A DNA stretch of 64,000 nt, from assembly GCF_000350225.1 (NCBI RefSeq), contig NW_005178795.1, forward strand, positions 239,914-303,913. The letters run 5' to 3'. The notes beneath the pieces are model-generated. The model was not told the DNA's origin, made no database searches, and was given only the letters and a program-made list of their open reading frames with translations. Shown piece by piece: positions 9,484 through 18,416 of this stretch (position 1 is its first letter; every line of letters begins with the position of its first letter). The position numbers were made by a program, and so were the translations under genes. This stretch comes from Chondrus crispus. Lineage: Eukaryota > Rhodophyta > Florideophyceae > Gigartinales > Gigartinaceae.

Positions 9484-11495
9484 TACAGGAGCAGCCCGAC
9501 GGGTGTCGCCGACCGATCGGATACTGGAGCCGCGCGCTAACAGACGCGGAACGCAACTATACGACCACCGAGAAGGAATGCTTGGCCGTAGTGTGGAGCA
9601 TTCTCACGCTACGGCCGTACCTGTACGGAAGCACGTTTAATCTCCGCACAGATCATGAGGCCCTGCGCTGGGTCCTCAATCTGGCGGACAGTTCCGGGCG
9701 GCTCGCACGCTGGCGCCTACGCTTGGCGGAGTACGACTACGACGTACAGTACCGCCCGGGCGTCAAGCACCAACTCGCGGACGGCGTCTCGCGCCTACGC
9801 ACCGACGGCGGTGACACCGCTCCGGTCGATGACGAGGTCCCGTGCTTCGTTGTCCAGTCGCAGGAAGGCAGCGAGCCCCTCCTGGACAAGGTGCACTGGG
9901 ACCCGACACAAGACCGCCCGGACGGATTTCACGCGCTCGCGGTAACTCCCGAGGAACGCGACGTGGCGTCCATCTCGGTTGAGGATTTCCTACGCGAGCA
10001 GGCGGACGACGCGTTCTGTCGCGTCGCTGCCGAAACGGTCGGAGAGCCTAATTCTAAGTTTGACGTCGACCGCTACGGTTTCCTTGTAAGGAAGTCCCCG
10101 CTCGATGGGACCCTACAACGCGTGGTACCGAATCGGTTACGCCCCCGGGTACTGTACCTTGCACACCATCCGAGGTTAGCCGGTCATCCGGGGGGAACGC
10201 GCATGTACTACACCCTGCGAAGGGAGTACTACTGGCCACACATGGCCAACGATGCGTTTGCGACCGTACGGAACTGTGCGTCGTGCGCTGCTACCCGCGG
10301 GACCCCTGTCAAGAACCAGAAGGATCTCAAGCTGTTCCCCGCGGCGGGCCCCATGGAGTTTGTCGCGATGGACCTCCTGGGCCCGCTGCCCAAGACCGCG
10401 CACGGGAACCAACACGTGCTGGTTATTACCGATCGGTTTTCCAAGCTTACGCGCAGCAAACCGCTACGGATTACCACCGCTTCGGTCGTCGCTAATGCGT
10501 TCCTAGACAACTGGGTCTACGTCTACGGAGCGCCGCGCTACGTACTCACCGATAACGGTCCGCAGTTCGCTGCTAAATTCTTCGATGCGGTATGCGCCCT
10601 CCTGGGGGTGAGGCATTATCTCACGACGGCCTACCACCCCCAGACGAATGGGCAAACCGAACGGTTCAATCGCACGCTGGTGCAACGTCTCCGACATTAC
10701 GTGGAGGAGCACCAGCGCGATTGGGACGACTACGTGCAACCGCTGACCTTCGCGTACAATACGCAGGTCCACCGGTCGACGGAGACCACTCCGTTCGACC
10801 TGGTGTTGACGCGGCCACCGTCTGGATTGATCCTTCCCGGAACTGTACCGCAGGGCGCGGGGACCCATCTAGAGGACCGGCGTACCCCGGTACAGTACAA
10901 GAGGGCCACGCTGCGCAAGCTCCGCGACGCTCTCGACCGCGCACGGACGAAACTTACCGCTTCGCAAAAGCGGTACAAGGACAATTTCGACAAGAAGGTC
11001 CGCTTTCGGCCGGTCGTCAAGGCGGGCGACTTCGTGTACGTGGACCGCCCGCCACGTCCGTTGACAAGCGTCGAGCGCCGCACGCGTGCGCGAAGTCCGA
11101 CCGATACGGACGACCTCTCTGTCAAGCTTCTACCCAAGACAGAGGGTACATTTCGCGTGCGCTCCGTTACGGACACCACGGTCCTGATCGAACAGGACGG
11201 CGTGGAGAATCGCGTGAGCATCGACCGCGTGACGAAGATGCCACGCGGGCCGGGGGATATCGTCACCCCCGCAGCGTCGACCGAATCGGAAGTCCCCGCA
11301 GCCGCCCCGAGCGCGGAGTACGTCGTTGACCGCATCGTCGGACACCGTACCGCGCGGGGCGGGATCCAGTACAAGGTCCGCTGGTATGGATATACCGCTT
11401 CCGACGACACCTATGAGCCCGCCGATGGGCTCCCGCAACCGTTTATCGATCGGTATTGGCGCACGCGCCAACGCGGAGAACCTACGCAGGCATAA
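9484..11495 (+). pseudogene. pol: E1 pol, part 3: RNase H, integrase, chromodomain
   Basis: This frame continues RNase H (ERNYTTTEKECLAVVW; RTDHEALRW with its catalytic Asp), then integrase: the H2C2 zinc finger (HHPRLAGHPGG...CASC), catalytic core with AMDLLGPLP, LTDNGPQF and NGQTERFNR (D,D,E). A GPY/F-like region follows, then a C-terminal chromodomain, EYVVDRIVGHR...YKVRWYGY..DDTYEP (about 11300-11420). Known: chromodomains steer integration towards particular chromatin. The part is intact itself but has no start of its own and depends on a frame lost at about 9483. Confidence 0.88.
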
Positions 11496-11853
11496 CGCGA
11501 CGCTTCGCGGCTTCACACCGAACCGCTCGGACGCTCGTGTTCGCACGCGCACCGCTACAGGATCGAACCGACAAGGGGGCGACGTCCATCGATGGTTTCC
11601 GGCCCAAAGCCGTCCGATTTGCGGTTTTCCAGTGTCGGTGCCATCGGCTCCGTCTCGCCCGCGCGCGTGCAATACCGTTCGCGGAACCGGGCTACGATTT
11701 TTATTTACCTTAGGAGGGGGGGAAGCGTAGCCCGAAGTACGATTTAATTGCGCAAGTTGGCGAGGAAGAAGAGCACCGATAATCGGTTTCGTTTAATCCG
11801 GGCAATGCCCCTACTGTACTACGTAAGGGAGGAGACGCTCGGCAAGCCGGTGT
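11496..11853. other. Spacer between pol end and antisense ORF end
   Basis: About 360 bp separate the converging 3' ends of pol (plus) and the antisense ORF (minus). No recognisable domain on either strand; both transcripts would need to end in or near this stretch. Confidence 0.5.
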
Positions 11854-14334
11854 CTAGAAGTGGCGCGAGCGCTTCGCCGAGGGCGCCGGTTCGACGTCGT
11901 CGGGCGCGGGGCGCGAGGCCCCGACTGTCGACGAAGACATCGGGGGCGCCGCCAGGCGTTGGCTCACCACCGCAAGGACGTCCTGTACGGAGCGCAACTT
12001 TGCGTGATGCTCGGCACGCTCGCGCGTCGCCGCGGCAGAGGATTCCTGTAACACCGCGACGGTCTTCTCGAGCTGCCGAACCCGGAGCATCCAATCTCGC
12101 GCCTGCAGTAGCGCCGCCTCGACCGAGGAGGGGGCGTCCGCCCCCTCAAAGGAGCAAGCGTACTGCAGCGCCGCGAGCGCGGCCTCCTCCCGGAGGCGCT
12201 CCGGGGGAACTCGACCGAGCGGTTGACTTGTGGGAGGTTTCGGCATCGTTGCTGGTCGCGATACGGTTTCGGCCCCGGTCACCGCGCTTATATGCTGAGT
12301 GACCGGGGGTGGGTCCGAAAATCCCGCCTCACCGACCGGACGCCTTAAGTCGCGCCGCTCCTGAGCGACCCCCTTTGGCGAGTCGCTCTGGATGGAGCCC
12401 ACACGAGTGGACCCTCCGGGAGCGGGTAGCGCGGGCGTAGCGACAGGCGCCACCGTATCGGCAGCGATCGCGAGCGAGGACCCACCACTGTCATCGGCCG
12501 GTGCCTCGTAAAGGCCTTCCGCTTCAACGGTTCCGTATGCTGCGTCGTCGCCGACCGCGCCCGCTTCGTCGCTGACCCAAGGCGGCATGTCTAACGCGCA
12601 GCCGCGGGCCCAGCTGAACCATACGAAGCCCGGCCGGCCGGTCCAGTCCAGGCTTGCCGTGAAGGTCAGTAGCTGTTCCGCGCGCGCCGCGTCGTACGCG
12701 GTACCGTCGAGGATTTCCTTGACGCCGACCGAACGGATGAGGGCAATCAGCCCCACCGAGAGGCGGAAGAGCACGCCGCGCTCACCGAGCGGCTCGTCTC
12801 GCCTCGCAGCCAACCGGGGGTCGGGGCACCTCGTGAAGAACGGCAACCCCTCGCGGGCAGCCCGAAGGAAGCACAACAACGCGAGCACCGCCCATTCGGA
12901 CAAGACGATCGCGCGCACAAGCGTGCGCGTACGTTCCGTTTCGGTTGACTCCGCTCGACCGCGTGGCAACCAATGCGCCGCGACGTAGGCCATCGCACTC
13001 GGCGTCGGCACGCAAAGGTGCTCCGGTGCCTCGAGGTCCGGCCAGTCCGGAGGGAGCGAAGGATACAGGCCTCGCCGCGCTGCGCTGGGCACCGAGAAAA
13101 ACTCGGTGTTGTGCCACATATAGGAGAAGTCATCTGCACGGCGCCAGCGCAGCCGACTCTCCCGCGCAGCGTCCTCGCCCCACCGGCCGCGGTCCGCGAT
13201 GCTGTACCAGTTGTCGAAAGGGCGCGGGAAGGCCACCAAGCGGATGTCCGGCACGACGCCATCGTAGCGCCTGTACCGACCGAATAGGTTGAGGAGCGTG
13301 ACGTGGTACCGCTCCTCGCCACCGCACCGGACGTAGAGCAAGTCGCTGCCACCCGCGGCGGGTGTACGGCACGGCACGTGTCGCCATCGGGCCTGCCAAG
13401 CGCCCGCCCGATTCTGCTGCGCCACGCTACCCCGCCCGGACGGAGTCACGATGGCATGATTCGCAGGGACTGCCTGGAATCGCGCCGAGTCCAAGAGGCG
13501 GCGCCGCACGTATTCGTCGACCGTCATCGGGGGCTTGCGACCGGAAGCGCGTCGCCGGGCTCGCCGCCGCCGGTGGTCCATCGAGGACCCGGGCAGCAGC
13601 GACCGGACGGACTTGACGCCACTTCTCAGCCAATTCGGCGCGCTGGGGGTCGTGAAGGCCCGCCCGAGCGATAGCGCCGACCCCCGCTCGGCTCGCGGCG
13701 AGAGCAGGACAGCCGGCGGTGCCATCGTCTCGCGCACAGTACCGAAATCGGCTCTTGGCGACGCCGTGCCCGCGGCAGGCAGCGGCGACATGGGAGGCGG
13801 GGGTAGTACCGCGGGGTACGCCGGACCCGCCTCAACCGTCCTTGGAGCCACACCCTCGGAGGGCAGCGGCGAGGGCCAGGTCGGTCGTTCTTCTATCGGT
13901 GGCGCAGCGACCGGATCGGACGCATCAGCTCGCGAGCGCGTCGCGGGCTCGGCCAAATTGGTGGTCGACTCTGTTCCGCCGCGGCGAGCGCGCTGCGGCT
14001 GAAACGCGGGAGTCGACCCGGGTAACGCCGGAGCCCTCCCGGGGCTCGACGGCGCACCGATCGGAAGCGCGTCCACGGGGGTGTTGCTGTGGTCCATGGT
14101 CGGTCGTGGGAAGAGTTGGGATAAAGGAATGTCGTCGTCTGGGGAAGGAATGGAGGAGTGTTGGTGAAGTGTGGGGGAGTGCTGTGTTGGAGTTGGTGGT
14201 TCTGGGGGGTTCGCGTGGGAGGAGACAGAAGCTGCGCTATCCGAATCGGACGATATACCCGACTTATATACCGTCAGGTCGGTGAAGAGCCACGAGGCGT
14301 GCTCGTCCGCGCGAAGAGGCTTCCGTCCGGTCAT
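11854..14334 (-). CDS. E1 antisense ORF between integrase and 3' LTR, unknown function
   Basis: A minus-strand frame of 826 residues from ATG 14332-14334 to a stop at 11854. The frame is actually open far into the 3' LTR (to 14928). Another in-frame ATG at 14095-14097 would give 747 residues. Seen: a Pro/Ser/Thr/Ala-rich, probably disordered N-terminal third; an Arg-rich patch (HRRRRARRRASGRK); a globular middle rich in Trp, Tyr and Leu (for example DNWYSIADRGRWGEDAAR, HNTEFFSVPS, LSEWAVLALLCFLRAA); a coiled-coil-like helix near the C-terminus (QLEKTVAVLQESSAAATRER); and a basic end, KRSRHF, resembling a nuclear signal. Plus-strand frames opposite it are short and shift frame repeatedly, so this is not a shadow of a sense gene. 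I recognise no family. Known analogues are antisense ORFs in some plant Ty3 elements and in deltaretroviruses; homology is not implied. Confidence 0.7.
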   Translation of the reverse strand: MTGRKPLRADEHASWLFTDLTVYKSGISSDSDSAASVSSHANPPEPPTPTQHSPTLHQHSSIPSPDDDIPLSQLFPRPTMDHSNTPVDALPIGAPSSPGRAPALPGSTPAFQPQRARRGGTESTTNLAEPATRSRADASDPVAAPPIEERPTWPSPLPSEGVAPRTVEAGPAYPAVLPPPPMSPLPAAGTASPRADFGTVRETMAPPAVLLSPRAERGSALSLGRAFTTPSAPNWLRSGVKSVRSLLPGSSMDHRRRRARRRASGRKPPMTVDEYVRRRLLDSARFQAVPANHAIVTPSGRGSVAQQNRAGAWQARWRHVPCRTPAAGGSDLLYVRCGGEERYHVTLLNLFGRYRRYDGVVPDIRLVAFPRPFDNWYSIADRGRWGEDAARESRLRWRRADDFSYMWHNTEFFSVPSAARRGLYPSLPPDWPDLEAPEHLCVPTPSAMAYVAAHWLPRGRAESTETERTRTLVRAIVLSEWAVLALLCFLRAAREGLPFFTRCPDPRLAARRDEPLGERGVLFRLSVGLIALIRSVGVKEILDGTAYDAARAEQLLTFTASLDWTGRPGFVWFSWARGCALDMPPWVSDEAGAVGDDAAYGTVEAEGLYEAPADDSGGSSLAIAADTVAPVATPALPAPGGSTRVGSIQSDSPKGVAQERRDLRRPVGEAGFSDPPPVTQHISAVTGAETVSRPATMPKPPTSQPLGRVPPERLREEAALAALQYACSFEGADAPSSVEAALLQARDWMLRVRQLEKTVAVLQESSAAATRERAEHHAKLRSVQDVLAVVSQRLAAPPMSSSTVGASRPAPDDVEPAPSAKRSRHF
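14263..14270 (-). promoter_or_regulatory. TATA-box candidate for the antisense ORF
   Basis: On the minus strand these bases read TATATAAG, a good TATA box. It lies about 165 bp upstream of the in-frame ATG at 14097 and inside the longer reading frame that begins at 14334. If it works, the protein would start at 14097. A short AT-rich match like this can occur by chance. Confidence 0.35.
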
Positions 14335-14412
14335 CGCACGCACAGGTTGTGGAAGAGATCGAGGGGACCGCTGGGAAGAAAATGTGGTCGCCACGAGGAT
14401 GTGGCGACAGAT

Positions 14413-14425
14413 AAGGAAGGGGGTC
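14413..14425 (+). other. E1 polypurine tract
   Basis: AAGGAAGGGGGTC lies immediately upstream of the 3' LTR, the position and composition expected for the primer of plus-strand DNA synthesis. Confidence 0.7.
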
Positions 14426-15033
14426 TGTGGTACAACGACCGATCCGCGGTCGGTGTACAGTAGGAGCGGCCACGCGCAGCGGGCACGGGGCACCGTGGCC
14501 CACGTGTAATACGTATGATTACCGAACGGGCGCAGCAAGTGACAGGTGTACGCTTGGGTACACGTGTAGTGTAAGGAACCGTGTGGGGATAATGCGCGCG
14601 CAGTGTAATGCAAGCGCGTAGTGTGAGGATCCGTGCGGTGGTGTAATGACGGCGCTAGATTTTCAATCGCGTACAGTACCTGGTCCACAGTAAGTGACAG
14701 GTACTGTATTGGACAGGTGTCCCGGGCGTCCCTCTGAGGGGTTAAGACCTGGACACCGTCCTCGCAGTAAACACGGGGGGCAGACTTGCCCCCCTCCCTT
14801 TCGCGCCTACGTACTGCCGTTTCGGTATTCTCTCGCGCGTTGGCTTCTAACCCGTTACCGGTCGTCTCCGATCTAGCACCTCGGGACGACTGCGCGTAAC
14901 CGGCCAGTGTGCCACTCCCTTTTCGCAAGTCCGACCGTTCGGTAACCGCGCGCCGCGCGTCTCGCGTCGCGAGCTCCCTCGGCTCATCCTCCCAGCCTCT
15001 CGCCCGCTAGGGTTTGAGGAGAGTTGTACCACA
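14426..15033 (+). repeat. E1 3' LTR
   Basis: 608 bp, same ends as the 5' copy. Differences noted by eye include ggccgcg/ggccacg, gtaagg/gtaatg, cggaac/cgggac, gccccg/gccgcg and tccgag/tcccag, about five substitutions and no indels. The minus strand is open through most of it, in frame with the antisense ORF. Confidence 0.92.
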
Positions 15034-15712
15034 CGGGTCTACACAACCGCTGGATGTTGGGCTATTTGGACCATTTAAGCACCATCTAAACAAGGAAATT
15101 TGCGCTACGTCGACTACAGTAACCGCGAGTGAGCTGGACAAGTTTGACTTCCTCAAACTGATGCGTGAGGCGTACGAGGCGTCGTTCACACGTGCGAATA
15201 TAATCTCTGCTTTTGAAAAGGCCGGTTTGTGGCCTGTAGATTCTCACAGACTGTTAAGAACCCCACGACCGTACAGTTTCGAAGACGCGTCCCGCATTTT
15301 ATCAGTGAAAGAAATGGAGGAAATTCTTGAGCTAAAACGGAAGACACAGGCTCAGGGCATCGGTTTGAGACCAAAAGTTTTAAAGTGTGGCTATTTGGAC
15401 ACATCTAAGGGGCTGAATCTATGCAGTCAAGAGGCGATGAAGCTCGTCAAAGAACAGGAGGAGAGGAAACGCAGTACGCATGCGCGAAAACTTCTTTATG
15501 CTGCAGATAAAAGTGCTCGTGAAGCGCTCGCCGTGGAGAGAGTGCGCCGAGAGCGGGTCAAGTTTGAGCAAAGGAAGCTTTGGTTTCGAGTGAAAAGGTA
15601 CGGGGATCCGAACGTGATGCCAAGAACACTGAAAGTGCGTCGGAGCTTAGCGGTGAGGCGCCAGCTTGAATGCAAGGTGGCGACCGAGTCTTGTTCTTCT
15701 TTGCATCAATGA
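15034..15712 (+). pseudogene. C-terminal fragment of a second pogo-like DDE_1 transposase
   Basis: Directly after the E1 LTR the plus strand enters a DDE_1 domain at STQPLDVGLFGPFK, the third catalytic Asp. It continues with TRANIISAFEKAGLWPVDSH, typical of the end of this domain, and a basic helical tail (EEILELKRKT, EERKRS, RRERVKFEQRK) to a stop at 15712. Everything N-terminal of the third Asp is missing. The frame is otherwise intact. Orientation and cut point differ from the left-hand fragment at 2001-3236, and the tails do not look alike, so these are two different transposon copies. Confidence 0.8.
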
Positions 15713-17079
15713 AAAATAAATGTAACGGTTTAATCTCGTCAGTTGAGATGGAAAATTTCAGTTAAAAATTGTGGCTTCCGGTTATGACTCTGCGTTCAAG
15801 ACAGAGTGGTATCTTGCCTCTGATTGAAGGTGAACTTGGTGCGAGGGGGACTCAATGTAAATATCACTGACGAGTAAATCGGCGTGACGCTGGAACTGGA
15901 TCTGGCGCAGTTCTTTTCTGCGATGTATGAGTTGGAAAGGCGAGGTCGTGGAACGTTTCCTTCGTATTTTATTATTAAAATGTTTGATATCGTTCAGATT
16001 AGGGGGACCCCCCCGAGTATATATATATATATATAAAGCTGTCCTCGCATGAGGTCATCGCCGTAATCATATGAGAACAAGTCCCGGTCAGATAGAAACT
16101 ACAGTAGCTAGTTCTTGGTGATCTTATCAAAAATCCCCAACATCAACGACTCACAATGGCACCTGTCTAAATTTACGTCGGATGTGTGCTCTGTGCAAAC
16201 GCTGTCCTACGGTGCCCACTGCAGTGAAACCCGGTCGGCCATTCGGCCCGAGATGCCCATTTGCGTGCAGTTAAAGGCGGTATGCCTTTGGGGAAACGTT
16301 GATCCGGCAATAATAATACTGTATTATCGTATTATACTATAAAGTCTTGAAATATTTTAAATGTGTGGTATACGTGTCATGTGTGCCTGTTATATTGCTG
16401 TCGGCTTGCTGGCATATCTCTGTACGATGACCCCCATGGTCTCGTATACATAGAGCGTTGCCACATGCGTTGGTATGGTCACCTCAATGCACAAGTGATA
16501 TGCACAATTGCAACATACATTGAGCCTCTGTGCATGTGATAGAATCCGAGGCACGGGTGGCGTCCCGTGATAGAGCGGTAAACGTAGATGCAGCTATGGA
16601 GGTCCACTGCACTCCAAAAGAGTAGAAATTGGGGAAGTGGCACTGATTCTAGAAAACAGTTAAAGACTCTCTCGCTCCCTCGCTGCACTATCAAAACGGG
16701 AAGTCCGTCTGTGGCCATGTTGGAATGTACCCTTCCGTCAACTCTGAATGTTCTATCCCATTCTATCCCGTTTCTCCCGTTTCTATCGTTTCTATTCGCC
16801 CCCATGTTGTGCTCATATGCAATGAACTCTCTACAGTGGAGAAATGTAGCTTCTGCATTCTGGCAGACATGTCGTCAGCGCGCTCCATGTCGACGGAACA
16901 ACCGCTTTCCTGTTCTCTTCGCTCGCTGGAATCAGAAATCCAACATCTAATCCTATGCGATGAATACACTGTACACAAACCTCGCGTCTCCACGTCATCA
17001 AGGAATGATGCAAGGATAAGACTGTTGCGTCAAGTGGTATTTTTATCAACGTTAGCCAAGTACACCTACCGTACCCCTG
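15713..17079. other. Non-coding stretch after the pogo-like fragment
   Basis: No credible gene seen. An AGGGGGACCCCCCC block at 16001-16013 is a candidate 3' terminus of the pogo-like fragment, resembling (reverse complement) the G-run terminus at 1831. A TA microsatellite follows at about 16018-16035. A pyrimidine-rich imperfect repeat lies at about 16745-16800. TACAGTA heptamers occur near 16098 and 16317. Confidence 0.5.
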
Positions 17080-17929
17080 GTACCTCCATAGCCCCCCAAT
17101 TTGGTCTCCTTTTCAGGAAAATGACTGTAAATGCATCAAAATAGCTTCCAAAACTCTGCAAATATGTCTCATGATAGACCTGAATGAGAGCTTTCAAACA
17201 AGCCTACATTGGCCATGGTTGGAGACCTTTTGCGACGTACCATCGGGCTGTTCGAGCCTGTTTGGCCCAGAGGCCGGTTCGGGATAACTCCCCAATTTGG
17301 TCCCGCGATTTTATGCAAATTTTTTAGCTGTTAAAAAGGGCCGCAAGTGTGTTCGCTGCGTTGTGTGCTGCCGCAGCTTCAACGCCTGTGGGCGCAGACA
17401 GAAAGCCAACAGACGCTGTTCGTCCGGCCGCTTTCGCTGTATAATTCTAGTCCCAGTAGACCGCGACACACCGGTTCTCGATAGGGAAAAAGCTTTCGTA
17501 GCCCCACTAGCAACGAGCTGGACAAATTCCTCTCGAGCCGCCTTTATGCCTTCATCGCGAACATCTCTCTCTTTCGATGCCCTGGTCTCCGCCCTCATCG
17601 ATCCGCGCATTTCTCTAAAGCGACTGTGAGGAGCTCTAAGGCCTTGGAGCTCTCCAAGGCCTTAGAGCTCATCATAGTCCCTCAAAGAAAATTTTGTTAC
17701 GCTGAGTTGGGGTCTTCTCCGAAAACGCGCCCTTTTCCGGTGCTCAAAATGCATGTTTCCGCGGGAGAAGCCGGCATTGGCTCAATGCGTTGGAAAGCTC
17801 TAGTCCTCACCTTTAATATAGTGTGGTTTGCGTCACCTGTAGAAGGCGCACACGCGACATAAAAGCCTTTGAAGGAATATGGGACCAAATTGGGGGGGGG
17901 GGGCCCAAATTGGGGGGCTATGGAGGTAC
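17080..17929. mobile_element. MITE-like element with perfect 25-bp terminal inverted repeats
   Basis: Bases 17080-17104 are the exact reverse complement of 17905-17929 (GTACCTCCATAGCCCCCC and on into AATTTGG). The sequence CCAAATTGGGG recurs internally at about 17290 and 17885. The outermost GTAC is palindromic, so it could be part of the element or a target duplication. The 850-bp interior has no recognisable transposase; a 99-aa minus frame at 17311-17610 has no family features I know. Probably a non-autonomous DNA transposon. Confidence 0.7.
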
Positions 17930-18223
17930 TGTACAAGCGGAAGTGTCGATGCCCCCACTGGCTGTCCCTTTAGTGCGTGTCCAGGCTCTATTTTAAACAA
18001 TCCCCCGCACATTGCTTGTGCAGTGCTCAGGGGGGTGGTTTGGGCAATGAGGGAAACGCGCCCGATAAGTATAGATTCGACACCGACGTTAATAGCTGTT
18101 GAATGAGGCTTCAAGCCTTGGCTTGCAAGCCATTCCCGTGGTCCTGCTCGGCTGAGACCGCGTCATGTGCCACACTTCTACAGCCGGCACGCACAGATGG
18201 AAGCCTGGCGCACGGCCTTCGCG
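17930..18223. other. Non-coding spacer
   Basis: Nothing recognised on either strand between the MITE and the decayed tail of the GT31 locus. Confidence 0.4.
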
Positions 18224-18403
18224 CTATCGATCGTCCTCCGTCGTCTTGTACGCGTCCAGCCTCGAAACGCATTTGTTACATGTACGGTTCGTCACGGCTT
18301 CCGCACCGCCATCCTTGCATCAGTGGCACTCGCCGTTGCACCACTTTTCCCTGTTCCCCTGTGGGCACTTTTCGCAGATCTGAGAAAAGTAAGCGCCGCA
18401 CGA
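18224..18403 (-). pseudogene. Decayed second Cys-rich module downstream of the GT31 stop
   Basis: In a frame shifted relative to the GT31 gene, the minus strand reads SCGAYFSQICEKCPQGN, then KWCNGECH, a TGA at 18320-18322, then CKDGGAEAV and a Cys-containing run ending at 18224. This repeats the pattern of the module at the end of the GT31 protein (SCGGH...CGECPQGHGDLWC..DCQWC); the TGA sits exactly where the second Trp of the WC...WC pattern should be. Either the original gene had two modules and lost the second by frameshift and stop, or an unseen short intron restores the frame. A GTGCGT donor-like site exists upstream. Confidence 0.6.
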
Positions 18404-18416
18404 GACGGCCTCCTTG

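Larger units (their letters stand above)
3237..15033 (+). mobile_element. E1: Ty3/gypsy chromovirus-type LTR retrotransposon with antisense ORF
   Basis: The element is bounded by two 608-bp direct LTRs that begin TGTGGTACAAC and end GTTGTACCACA (perfect 11-bp inverted ends). Order: LTR, primer-binding region, gag, protease, RT, RNase H, integrase, chromodomain, a 2.9-kb 3' region with a long antisense ORF, purine tract, LTR. I noted about five differences between the two LTRs, so insertion is recent. The pol gene is interrupted by a solo LTR and one frameshift. The 5-bp flanks differ (ccggc on the left, cgggt on the right), so no target-site duplication is visible. Confidence 0.9.

Noticed and set aside
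10730..11410. 226-codon minus-strand frame opposite E1 integrase
   Set aside because: Shadow of integrase-chromodomain coding sequence. Unlike the 11854-14334 frame it has a strong competing sense gene.
11748..12302. 184-codon plus-strand frame after E1 pol
   Set aside because: Arg/Pro/Ala-rich translation opposite the coiled-coil part of the antisense ORF; the antisense reading has the more protein-like composition.
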